A stretch of 64,000 nt of DNA from assembly GCF_050016015.1 (NCBI RefSeq), contig NZ_JBNHEQ010000167.1, forward strand, positions 21,006 through 85,005, written 5' to 3'. The DNA is from Trichodesmium sp002260545 (GTDB lineage: Bacteria; Cyanobacteriota; Cyanobacteriia; Cyanobacteriales; Microcoleaceae). The position numbers were made by a program, and so were the translations under genes. How positions within the stretch are numbered: position 1 is the first letter of the stretch; every line of letters begins with the position of its first letter. Positions 55,191 through 64,000 of the stretch are shown here, in pieces. Below the pieces are notes generated by a model, which did no database searches, had not been told where the DNA came from, and saw only the letters and a program-made list of their open reading frames with translations.

Positions 55191-56663
55191 GTTTAGACGA
55201 GTATAGAACCCCTGAAGGGATCTATTTAAAATTATAGATTGATAGTAGGGGTAGGGACGTTGCATGCAACGTCCCGACAGGAGTGTGGGGAGATGGGGAG
55301 ATGGGGTGTATTAGATATCTCCCACTCATCCCATCATCAAATCAATTATTACCCATTTTTTATCAATTATAGCGCTAGGGAATAGGGAATAGGGAATAGG
55401 GAACAGGGAACAGTAGACTGTTAAAGGGTTCCATGATTTATAACTGCCCTAACCTGAATGGGTAGTGCTATACTTCTCCACCAGGACCTATTTTCTGGAG
55501 ATACGGTTAGGGCTTCTATATATCTATAGCAGAGAACAGGCAAAAGCTTGAAAAATAGACAGTGTGATGGGGAGATAGGGAGATCGGGTATATTAGAATA
55601 TTTTTCCATCTTTATCGTTGTATTTCCTATATCATATCTACAGACGACTCGTGGCTCAAAAATTTACTTCCCGGTTAAAGATTATAGCTATTGGCAACTA
55701 AAAACGCTGGTAATTATTTTCCTATCTGGGTTTTAGCGTTTTTTTTACCTCTATTTAGCGACAACTCTATGTCTCCCCTACTAGACTGACACAGCTAAAA
55801 CTGTGCAATAGATTTTTGTTTCCAGGTGTCTTTTTCTCCCCACCCTCCCCACACTTCCCGCCCTCCCCACACTCGCCATCTAACAGAACATTTTAGATGA
55901 AACAATCCACTACTCTCCTACTCCCGTAATTCCCCACTTCTCGAATTATAGGAGATGTCCACTCACTAAATTCTCTGAGAAGACGAGATTTAATATCACT
56001 CTAAATCTCAATTCCCAGATCTGATATTTCCTAAAAACATAATCTTTTGTGCTACAAAATCAAATCCTAAATCTAGGTTTTTTAAAGATTCGGTAAAGAA
56101 AAAGCTTGGTGTAACTGATAATATAGCTATAAGCAATAATTATTATATCAACGTTTATTCGTTGTTCTACGATTGTTAAATTTTTATTAAATTTTAAATT
56201 AATAACAAAATGCAGCATGATGGTGCAAGTAAAATTATCGCTATTGACAATCTAGATAATCTGAAATAGCTTAATATAACTTGTCTATACAACATTTAGC
56301 ACAACAGATTTTGGGATAATTTTTCTACAGGAAATCCTTAAATTAGATTTTAGAAATATCAAAAAACTAATACATTTCTAGAGAGGAAATTTTATGAAGC
56401 TTTGATGAAGTTTTGATGAAAACACTAATTTTCTATTGCAATTTTCTTATAGTCAAAACTATAGTTGGGAATAAGCAAGTCTACGAAATTAATAACATAT
56501 TTTAGAGAGGCTGTATCCTAGTTTATGTAAGGATCAAAGCAAATATTAACTGTGTGAAAAGTTTGAATTTGGAAAGGGTGTTTAAAAAACTTACGTTATA
56601 GGGCTTATGCAGTATTGCTACTGCTTTTATTCCTTTCATTTATTCGGAGAATAACTGATAACT
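55191..56663. other. Longest gene-free stretch, repeats then AT-rich sequence
   Basis: The first 800 bp contain the palindrome GGACGTTGCATGCAACGTCC (55255-55274), AATAGGG heptamers (55377-55415), an inverted pair GCCCTAACC/GGTTAGGGC (55446-55454, 55505-55513), and a TAGACTGACACAG fragment like 8735. The rest to 56663 is AT-rich. The short ORFs here have no protein-like composition. It may hold regulatory sequence for the downstream surface-protein gene. Confidence 0.55.
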
Positions 56664-59600
56664 ATGTCTCAACTTGATGAACCGGTACAGAGTTACTATG
56701 TGCCACTGCCAGAAGATGATTTATTCGAGACTTTTGATACGATCAATAATAATGCTGATGGCGATATCAACAATGTAATATCAGTAGCTGTGGCTGCAGA
56801 TAATACAATTGTCTATTACGATCATTGGGAAGATGGTTACGATCCAAACCCTAATGATACCGACAATAAGCAGGCTAGCACAGAAATATGGGGGGATGGT
56901 GACGTCTCTAACGGTGCAGCACCAGGAGTTTCAACTAACGCTGACGACGTTCTTCAATCTGGCGATGCAATTGTCCTGGATAATGCTATTCCTTCTACCA
57001 ATAACTACCGAAATCCCAACACCATCCTGTATGATGGGGCTGACCTGATTTAGGCTACACTGCCTATTGCCGTGACCCGCTTTGCCTTCCCAGACGATCC
57101 AGGTTCCCTCATGGCAGGTGCGGTTGAAGTTTTCAACCAGGATTCTTGGGGCGATCGCTTCCAGATGGGACCCCGGATAGCGATGGCATTGTGGACCAGG
57201 TTGGCGATGTCATTAATTATGAAATTGCGGTTAGTAATGTCGGTTTCCAAGACCTAACAGGTGTCGTGGTAACAGACCCCCTCTTAGGCGGAAATCTGAG
57301 TAACCCTGTTGAGTCTCTAAACCCTAATGGCATTTTAGAGAGTGGATAAACTTGGACTTACACGGGAAGCTATACCGTTCAGGAGTCTGACATTGAGACC
57401 AATGGTGGTGGCGATGGGGATATCGACAACATTGCCACAGTTGATACCAATGAGACACCTCCGAGCAGCGATTCTGAGGAAGTGCCGATAAATCTGATCA
57501 CTATTAGCGGTAATGTTTCTGAGGATATTGACAACGATTATACTGGTGATGTCAACCTCGAAAACGTCACGGTGGAATTGCTTGATGGCGAGGATGACGT
57601 GATTGCCACCACTACTACTGATGTAGATGGCAATTATGAGTTCACTGACTTAGAGGCGGGTGATTACACTGTTCGTCAAACTAACTTGGATGGCTATTCT
57701 GATGTCAGCGATACCGATCCTCCCAACGACGACAACTTGATTAGTGTTACGTTACCAGGAGATGAAGACTCCACGGGTAATGATTTTGTGGATGAGCAAG
57801 TTGGCACTATATCAGGTACCGTTTTTGAAGATACCGATAACGATGGCACGGGTGATACTCCTCTAGAAGGTGTAGAACTGGAATTGCAGGATGACCAAGG
57901 CCAGACCGTAGGCACAACAACTACAAATGAAGACGGCACATACTCCTTCACAGATGTAGCACCTGGTGAATACAGTGTGATTGAAACCAACCTACCTGGT
58001 TATGAAGATGTGAGCGAGGTAGATGGTGGTGATGATGAGGATCATCCAGATAATGGCATTGTTAACAACATCCCTGTGACTGTTGCCCCTGGTGAAGACG
58101 ATACAGGTAACGATTTCGTTGATGAGATAGTTTTGGGCTCCATTTCCGGTCAAGTTACCGATGATGAGAATAACCCACTAGAAAATGTGCCCATCGAATT
58201 GTTTGATGAGGGTGGTAACTCTGTAGGTACAACAACTACAGATGCTAGTGGTAACTACTCCTTCACAGACGTAGCACCGGGTAACTACAACGTAGTAGAA
58301 ACCAACCTACCTGGTTATGAAGATGTATCTGAGGTAGATGGTGGAGATGATGGAGACAATGAAGATAATGGCATCGTCAACAACATCCCAGTAACCGTTG
58401 ACCCTGGTGAAGCCGATACTGGCAAAGACTTTGTGGATGCTCCCAATGCTGGTTCCATATCAGGTCAAGTTACCGATAATAATGGCAATGGCCTCGGTGG
58501 CGTGACCATTGAGTTACAACTACCTGATGGCACAACTGTCGGGACTCCAATTACGACTAACCCCGATGGTACATACTCCTTTACAGGTGTAGAACCGGGT
58601 AACTACAACGTCATTGAAACCAATCTACCTAACTACAGTGATGTATCGGAAGTAGATGGTGGAGATGATGGAGACAATGAAGATAATGGCATCGTCAACA
58701 ACATCCNNNNNNNNNNNNNNNNNNNNNNNNNNNNNNNNNNNNNNNNNNNNNNNNNNNNNNNNNNNNNNNNNNNNNNNNNNNNNNNNNNNNNNNNNNNNNN
58801 NNNNNNCAGTAACCGTTGACCCTGGTGAAGCCGATACTGGCAAAGACTTTGTGGATGAGTTGCAAGTTCCACTACTCTCCTTAATTAAGGAAGGTAGCTA
58901 CGTTGATGTAGGTGATGACGGTCTCAATCCAGGCAACCAACTCAGCTACACCTTTGATGTCACCAACGATGGCAATGTCTTAATCACTGGTGTCACGATT
59001 AACGAAAAATCCTTCGACTTACCTGGTCTGATTGCCATTACTGCTCCAGCAGATACTGACTTGTCTCCAGGGGAAACCCAACAATGGACAGGAACTTACA
59101 CCTTAACTCAGGCAGATATTGATGGTTGAGTTGCTGACCCAGTGGTAGATAACGTGGCAACTGCTACAGGTACTGACCCCAATGGAGGTACTGTTGAGAG
59201 TCTAGAAGACCCGGCTGAGATTCCATTCGAGCTAGCTGAACCTACTCCTAACATCATCAATGGTACCAGTGGTATGGACACGATTGAAGGAACTCCAGGT
59301 GACGACATCATAACTGCTTTTGAGGGCGCGGATGTCCTAACTGGAGGTGATGGAAATGACATATTCGTCTACACACAATTATTGGATCAACACGATGAAC
59401 TAACCGACTTCCAGAGTGGTATTGATAAACTTGATTTCAGTATTCTACTTGGGAATACACAAGAATCAAACTTCTCTACCGCATTCCCACAAGGAACTGC
59501 TCAGGATGCCATTGATAATTTCTACATCATCCCCTATGATTTGGGACTTTATTATGGAATAGATGTAACATGGTTCGCCATCGCTCCTGATGGGAACACT

Positions 59601-59699
59601 GATCCACAATATATAGAAAACATCGTTGTTCTCAATGAAGTTTCATCCATAAATCCTGACGGCAATGTGTTTGATCCGAACACAGATATGATTGTTTAG
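56664..59699 (+). pseudogene. Decayed SdrD-B-like/DUF11 surface protein with RTX end
   Basis: The reading frame is coherent but broken. TAG at 57051 interrupts DGADLI*ATLPIAVTRF. A frame change near 57172 (DRFQMG to TPDSDGIVDQVGD) implies a large internal deletion. TAA at 57347 interrupts GILESG*TWTYTGSY, and TGA at 59127 interrupts QADIDG*VADPVVD. TAG and TAA fit single C-to-T changes of Gln codons. The middle has SdrD_B-type repeats (ISGQVTDNNGNGLGG...YNVIETNLPGYEDVSEVDG), about 110 residues each, with a 100-N gap. The C-terminus has an RTX-like motif (GADVLTGGDGNDIF). Intact relatives are cyanobacterial extracellular, type-I-secreted proteins. Confidence 0.82.
58707..58806. other. Assembly gap (100 N) in SdrD-B repeats
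   Basis: Exactly 100 N, between copies of GTAACCGTTGACCCTGGTGA-type repeat DNA. The frame after it differs by an artefactual shift. Confidence 0.98.
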
Positions 59700-59794
59700 G
59701 CTTCCTGCTACTTATTTCTTTGAGCAGGTTTCACAGATAATCCATTCTTAAGTCTGGTAGGGATTCTCATAGAGACGTTGCGTGCAACGTCTCT

Positions 59795-59996
59795 AAAAAT
59801 CCAACAACATGAACTCTGTAAACTGGGAAAATAAGCAAATTATGTGCTACCATTTTAGAAAGTCATCTGCTATAATTTTTTTAGGTAAATTTGAGTACAT
59901 TAAATTCTAAAAATCCGACAACATGAACTTTGTAAACCGGGAAAATATAGCAAATTATATGCTACTATTTTAGAAAGTCATCTGCTATAATTTTAA
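59795..59996. repeat. Direct duplication upstream of the PEP-CTERM gene
   Basis: About 59795-59880 and 59908-59996 match closely (AAAAATCCRACAACATGAAC, then ATTTTAGAAAGTCATCTGCT with ATAATTTT). The second copy ends at the start codon. The unit with its trailing TTTGAGT is about 113 bp, so the whole leader including the ribosome entry region has been duplicated. The palindrome GAGACGTTGCGTGCAACGTC lies just before it. Confidence 0.85.
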
Positions 59997-61039
59997 ATGA
60001 ATTTGAGTCCGCTCAATAGAACACTCCACTCAATCGTTTTCTCACAATACAAGTTGCATCAACCCTCAATTTCTGTAATTAATTCAAATCCAAAAATAAT
60101 CTTCAAACTTTTATCAACTTCTAAATCCCTTTTCCGTGGTCTTTCCTTGCTTCCAGTTGCTACCCTCAGCTTACTGAGCTTAAGCACTCTAACTTCTAAA
60201 CCAGTTCAAGCAGCAGCATTTAGCAACGGCAGTTTTGAAGATGACTTCACTGATTGGGAGATTATCGGAGATGTCAGGACAATAGGTACTTTCAACGGTT
60301 TCGATCCAACAGATGGCTCCTATCAGGCTTTGTTAACCACTGCAACAACCTTCAGATATGACGATATTATTGGTAATAATGGTGCATATAATTTTTCAGG
60401 TACTGATGCCATTGTTGCCAGGAACAATGACCCTCAACTACAAAATTTCTTGGGTTAGCAGATAATGACTTACAAATATCTGTGCCTACTCCTCCTCCTT
60501 TACCAGGAGCGCCTCCGCTTCCTCCTGGAATGTCTCCGTTCCCATCAGTACTAGATTCTAAAGAAGGGTCAGCAATCAAACAAGCTGTTTCTTTAGATGA
60601 TGATTCTACTCTGAGTTTTGATTGGAAGTTTCTTACCAACGATGGAGATAGAAATCCTGCGTCTGAGCTTCCTCCTTTGCCTGGGGCTCCTTCTTTTCCT
60701 GACGTTCCTTCAGATCGCGCGATTGTAACTATATATGACGGGACAGATACGGTGATTGAGACTTTTGCCCAAAGTGAAGGTGATTTCCCTGGTCCCCTGA
60801 CACCAGGTGAATTTGCTAAAAAATCTCAAGGCACATTATCAAAAGATCTTGCTGCTGGCAATTACACGGTGGGCATAGCAGTTTATGATTTAGATGGAAC
60901 TGATAAGACCTCAGCTTTACTGATTGATAATGTTGCTGTAGAAAAGTTATCTGTCAAGACTCCTGAACCTGTTAATATTTTAGGGATAATAGCAGTTGCT
61001 GGTATTGGTTATTTTACCAAGCGTCGCCGCGATAATTAA
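59997..61039 (+). pseudogene. PEP-CTERM sorted exported protein, frameshifted
   Basis: The first frame (59997-60458) has a long N-terminus with a hydrophobic export segment (LSLLPVATLSLLSLSTL, ending VQAA) and a carbohydrate-binding-like start NGSFEDDFTDWEIIG. It stops at TAG 60456. The second frame continues seamlessly if read from CTT GGG TTA (LGLADNDLQISVPTPPP) and ends with PEPVNILGIIAVAGIGYFTKRRR, a PEP-CTERM sorting signal with transmembrane segment and Arg cluster. A one-base loss near 60448 (AAAATTTCTTGGG) explains both. It could be a real mutation, an assembly error, or phase-variable slippage. The intact protein would be exported and sorted by exosortase. Confidence 0.8.
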
Positions 61040-61414
61040 ACCCCTAGAGCATAATACCTCTTTTTATCTATACAGCCACTTTCATTTAGGTAGACCACAG
61101 TAGGGACCTTCCATGGAACGTCCCTACAACGTTTTGGTTGTAACGTGAGGTCATGTAATTGAAAAATTTGACCGAAATATTGTGGTTTAAAGCCTCCCCT
61201 TTTAAGGGGATAATAAATAAAAATTTTCCTGTTCGTCAATCCTCTTCTTTTTAAGGAGAGGTAATTCTCAATTCTTGACTTCTGACTTTTGACTTCTGAC
61301 TTCAAAAAGCTTAACCTATTAGTAATCTTTTAATTACCTAATTTTTACTTGACTGAGATACACTGGATGCTGTGTATCAGAAACCAGTATTGTGTTAAGT
61401 AAAAATATTTAAAC
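61040..61414. other. Intergenic region with repeats
   Basis: It contains the palindrome TAGGGACCTTCCATGGAACG (61101-61120), the GCCTCCCCTTTTAAGGGGAT element (61192-61211) and TTCTGACTTTTGAC heptamers (about 61275-61300). No gene is seen. Confidence 0.5.
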
Positions 61415-62077
61415 ATGGCTCCAACTTCAAGAGCAATTATAGAGACTAATCAGCATCATGTAGACTCTGAACGTCATCTACACTTTTATCAGAAAGGAGA
61501 AACAATACCTTTAGTGTCCCAAGGTATTTGGCAAATTTGTCAGGGTTTAGTGCGACTCAGTACCGTTTATCCAGTGGGTGAAGAAGGTCTTTTGGGTTGG
61601 GCAGGGCCTTCTATGTGCTTTGGCAGTTGTTTTTCTTACTTGCAAACTTATCGGGCAACTGCTTTGTCAGATGTTTGTTTAATGTGCTACACAATGATCG
61701 AAATAGAGGCTTCTCCAAAACTAACCCAAGAGTTGTTGCCTCAGTTAGGAAGACGATTTAGGCAAACAGAGGCTTTATTAGCGATCGCTGGACAACGACG
61801 GGTAGAAGACCGCCTACATCAGCTATTATTTTTGTTAAAGCAAGAATTTGGTCAATGTCTGGGTGATGGTACTAGGTTAAATATTCGCTTGACCCATCAA
61901 GATATTGCTGCTGCAATTGGTACAACACGAGTAACTGTGACTAGACTATTAGGAAAATTAAAACAGCAGGGGTGGCTGAGTATAGATAAATATCGCCATC
62001 TAATCTTGAGAAATGAGAATTTTGCCAACTCATCAGATTTGTTTGGATTTGACAGAAATACTAATCACAAAACTTAA
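61415..62077 (+). CDS. Crp/Fnr-family transcription regulator
   Basis: The protein is 220 residues with an N-terminal cyclic-nucleotide-binding-like beta roll (about 25-120), dimer helix (RRFRQTEALLAI) and winged-helix DNA-binding domain (about 145-205). The recognition helix is HQDIAAAIGTTRVTVTRLL, very close to NtcA. The sensor half differs from NtcA and lacks the classic cAMP-binding Arg-Ser pair, and contains several Cys (SMCFGSCFSY, SDVCLMC), so it may sense redox or another ligand. Target genes are not shown by the sequence. Confidence 0.88.
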   Translation: MAPTSRAIIETNQHHVDSERHLHFYQKGETIPLVSQGIWQICQGLVRLSTVYPVGEEGLLGWAGPSMCFGSCFSYLQTYRATALSDVCLMCYTMIEIEASPKLTQELLPQLGRRFRQTEALLAIAGQRRVEDRLHQLLFLLKQEFGQCLGDGTRLNIRLTHQDIAAAIGTTRVTVTRLLGKLKQQGWLSIDKYRHLILRNENFANSSDLFGFDRNTNHKT

Positions 62078-62114
62078 TTTGCTATTTCTAGCTAATACAA
62101 AAAATGGAATAAAT

Positions 62115-63296
62115 TTATTGCACATAGCGTCGCCGTCGTTTACGACGTTCTTTTAAGATTAAAACTTCTGCCTGATTTTCTTCTCTAGCAACCCGAACTA
62201 ATAATCCAGCTAAAAGCAAACTACCAATCATTGAACTACCACCATAACTAAATAGTGGTAATGGTAAACCTGTAGTTGGTAGTGCCCCAGTAGCAACACC
62301 TATATTAAGTAAAGACTGTCCTACTAAGGCTATCATCACTCCAATTGCTACAAGTTGATGTTCCATGAGTCTAGCTCTAAAGGCAACTTTCAAAGCAAGA
62401 ATACTGTACATAGCTAATAAGAGAAATAATACTAAGGCCCCTACAAAACCCAACTCCTCAGCATAAACAGAAAATATAAAGTCGCTATAGGGAATAGGAA
62501 GAAAATGTAACTTTTGTTGAGATAGTCCAAAACCACGTCCCCAAATATCTCCTGAAGCAACTGCTAATAAACTTTGAACCAACTGATAACCATCACCCAT
62601 TGCATCTGACCAAGGATTCGTGAAAGAAAGAATCCGCCTCCTTTGATAATCATTAATACTGACACTAATGGTGGCTAAAAGAAATCCAGCTAAAGCGATA
62701 CCTCCAAGATAAAAGTAAGGTAGTCCAGCAGCAAAGGCAATGAACCATAGAATCATACCACATAAAGCTGTGGTACTCAAGTTAGGTTGTAGGAGAATAG
62801 ATCCTAGTACCACAGAAAAAATGGATAACCAAGTTATTCTAACTAACCAACTCACGCGATTCCATTTACTAAACAAATAAGCTGCTTGTAGTACCAGGAA
62901 AGGTTTCATTAGTTCAGAGGGTTGAATAATGACTGGGCCTAAAGATATCCAGCGAGTTGCTCCATTAATAGTGGTTCCTACTCCTGGTATCAAGGTTATC
63001 AATAATAGAGTAAGTATCAGAATTAAGCCTACTTTGGCAGTTTGTAATATTCGAGACAAGGGGGTATAAACAACTACATTGAATCCTACCATCCCTACTA
63101 AAACCCATATTAATTGGCGTTTAAAGAAGTAGAGGCCATCTCCATATTCTGTTGCAGCACTCGCATAAGAAGCTGAAAATAATACTACTAGACCTATAGA
63201 TAACCAGAGAAATGTTAACCATCGTAATAATCTAGCTTCTATTGCCCATGTTTGGACTTTGGGGTCAAAAAAGGGTATTAGATAACGTAAATACAT
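62115..63296 (-). CDS. ftsW: SEDS peptidoglycan polymerase FtsW
   Basis: The protein is 393 residues with about ten membrane helices. It has family motifs GLVVLFSASYASA, GATRWISLGPVIIQPSELMK, YQLVQSLLAVASGDIWGRGFGLSQQK, FIFSVYAEELGF and LPLPLFSYGGSSM. The catalytic-Asp equivalent lies in the SDFIF-YAEE region. It polymerises septal glycan strands with a class b PBP. The end is very basic (ERRKRRRRYVQ). Assignment to FtsW over RodA rests on the SYGGSSM end and length. Confidence 0.93.
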   Translation of the reverse strand: MYLRYLIPFFDPKVQTWAIEARLLRWLTFLWLSIGLVVLFSASYASAATEYGDGLYFFKRQLIWVLVGMVGFNVVVYTPLSRILQTAKVGLILILTLLLITLIPGVGTTINGATRWISLGPVIIQPSELMKPFLVLQAAYLFSKWNRVSWLVRITWLSIFSVVLGSILLQPNLSTTALCGMILWFIAFAAGLPYFYLGGIALAGFLLATISVSINDYQRRRILSFTNPWSDAMGDGYQLVQSLLAVASGDIWGRGFGLSQQKLHFLPIPYSDFIFSVYAEELGFVGALVLFLLLAMYSILALKVAFRARLMEHQLVAIGVMIALVGQSLLNIGVATGALPTTGLPLPLFSYGGSSMIGSLLLAGLLVRVAREENQAEVLILKERRKRRRRYVQ

Positions 63297-63345
63297 AATC
63301 TAGGGAATAGGGAATAGGGAATAGGGAGTAGGGAGTAGAAAGTCG
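63297..63345. repeat. AATAGGG heptamer array
   Basis: Tandem GGAATAG/GGAGTAG 7-mers directly upstream of ftsW on its strand. The same units occur near 41815 and 55380. Confidence 0.85.
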
Positions 63346-63428
63346 GATAATTGATTGTATTTTTTATTATTGGAGATGTCTAATAGGAAATAGAGAATAA
63401 AAATTTTATTATATCACAGTGAGTTGTT

Positions 63429-63926
63429 TTAGTCTACTACTATAGGACACAAAACTTTTTTATAAATGCGATCGCAACGTTTTGTTTCGACGCCAGTTGT
63501 TAATTGATAACCATTACTTTCATATAATTTAACAGCTTCTTGTAAGACTGTTGCTGTTTCTATCCAAATTTCTTGAAATTGAGATTCAGCAATTCTTTTT
63601 TCTAATTCTTTTAATAAGAATTTTCCTAAACCTTGACCTCTAATTTCTGGTAATAGGTACATTTTTCTAATTTCGACTGCTTTATTACCTCGTTCAATTG
63701 GATAATATGCAGCAGTTCCTACTATTTTTTCTTGTCGTTCTATTACCCAAAATTCTCCTCCTATATTTTGATAGAATTTTTCTACTTCTAAGACATCTCG
63801 ATCTGCTCCTTCAGGTTCCCATTTGAGATTATATTCAGCGAGAACATAACCAATAATATTTGCTGCTATTTGACGGTCATTTTGTTGCCAATTTCTAATT
63901 AAAAATTCACGATAATATTTTTTCAT
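63429..63926 (-). CDS. GNAT family N-acetyltransferase
   Basis: The protein is 165 residues, a single GNAT domain: IRNWQQNDRQIAANIIGYVL at the start, strand beta4 AVEIRKMYLLPEIRGQGLGKFLLKEL with the acetyl-CoA loop RGQGLG, and LYESNGY near the end. The substrate is unknown. It is the last gene in the window, on the same strand as ftsW and upstream of it by 130 bp. Confidence 0.92.
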   Translation of the reverse strand: MKKYYREFLIRNWQQNDRQIAANIIGYVLAEYNLKWEPEGADRDVLEVEKFYQNIGGEFWVIERQEKIVGTAAYYPIERGNKAVEIRKMYLLPEIRGQGLGKFLLKELEKRIAESQFQEIWIETATVLQEAVKLYESNGYQLTTGVETKRCDRIYKKVLCPIVVD

Positions 63927-63941
63927 TTTTAGGGAATAGGA

Positions 63942-64000
63942 AATACAGTTATCAGTTATCAGTTATCAGTTATCAGTTATCAGTTATCAGTTATCAGTTA
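63942..64000. repeat. TTATCAG heptamer array
   Basis: Eight consecutive CAGTTAT units at the window edge; the array probably continues beyond it. Confidence 0.95.

Noticed and set aside
56664..59699. Genetic-code change or programmed readthrough
   Set aside because: All three stop types occur in one gene together with a frame-changing deletion, while other genes in the window use all stops normally.
61415..62077. Identification as ntcA
   Set aside because: Only the DNA-binding helix matches; the N-terminal effector domain does not follow the NtcA sequence.
63942..64000. Possible CRISPR or telomere-like array
   Set aside because: Simple CAGTTAT heptamer repeat common in cyanobacteria.

Overview
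The window comes from a filamentous cyanobacterium. It carries cyanobacteria-specific genes (pipX, a SepF-type Z-ring protein, a heme-associated DUF3365-like cyclase, AAA_35/WD40 and PEP-CTERM proteins), scattered HIP1 palindromes (GCGATCGC), and very many short tandem heptamer/octamer repeats and MITE-like palindromes, as in AT-rich Oscillatoriales with bloated intergenic space (Trichodesmium, Okeania, Moorena or Microcoleus relatives). I cannot name the genus. Three runs of exactly 100 N are scaffold gaps. All three lie in near-identical coding repeats, so reading frames across them are artefactual.

1-3.9 kb: an RNA-rich locus. A tRNA-Ala(UGC) and a tRNA-His(GUG) lie 3 nt apart, followed by a tandem-GNAT gene whose 5' end was rewritten by a 23-bp insertion. 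After a strong sigma-70-like promoter come two structured RNAs that share an outer stem, an asymmetric internal loop and an inner stem; the first carries a complete tRNA-like cloverleaf (anticodon UUA). They sit directly upstream of a Ro60-like (TROVE + vWA) protein gene. This looks like a divergent Y RNA/Ro60 RNP locus and is one of the two most interesting parts of the window.

4-11 kb: a small hypothetical gene preceded by a 60-bp tandem duplication; a remarkable 1178-residue protein that fuses a type I periplasmic binding domain, a pentameric (Cys-loop/Pro-loop) ligand-gated channel and a C-terminal sugar-type solute-binding domain; and a gamma-glutamyltransferase-family gene bracketed by inverted repeats.

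11.8-26.3 kb: gcvP and gcvH (glycine cleavage), an alpha/beta hydrolase, mazG, a sensor histidine kinase, a TPR protein, a NupC-type nucleoside transporter, a DUF3365-class III cyclase and a YddA/SbmA-like ABC exporter.

26.4-33.7 kb: one giant minus-strand gene, split by two assembly gaps, for a secreted ExeM/NucH-like nuclease with 112-residue cadherin-like repeats, a Calx-beta domain, a Pro-Glu-rich linker and RTX calcium-binding repeats.

34-48 kb: a small secreted protein, proline iminopeptidase, a 912-residue HEAT-like repeat protein, then the conserved order der, cbiQ-like ecfT, pipX, pipY, sepF, proC, spread out by repeats, and a minus-strand epimerase-like gene.

48-64 kb: an AAA_35 plus 14-blade WD40 protein, a persulfide dioxygenase-like hydrolase next to a TauE/SafE exporter (sulfur detoxification), a CHAD protein, a decayed SdrD-B/RTX surface protein with three in-frame stops and a deletion, a frameshifted PEP-CTERM protein, a Crp-family regulator, ftsW and a GNAT. 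Repeats repeatedly supply the stop codon or last residues of genes here, which is a theme of the window.
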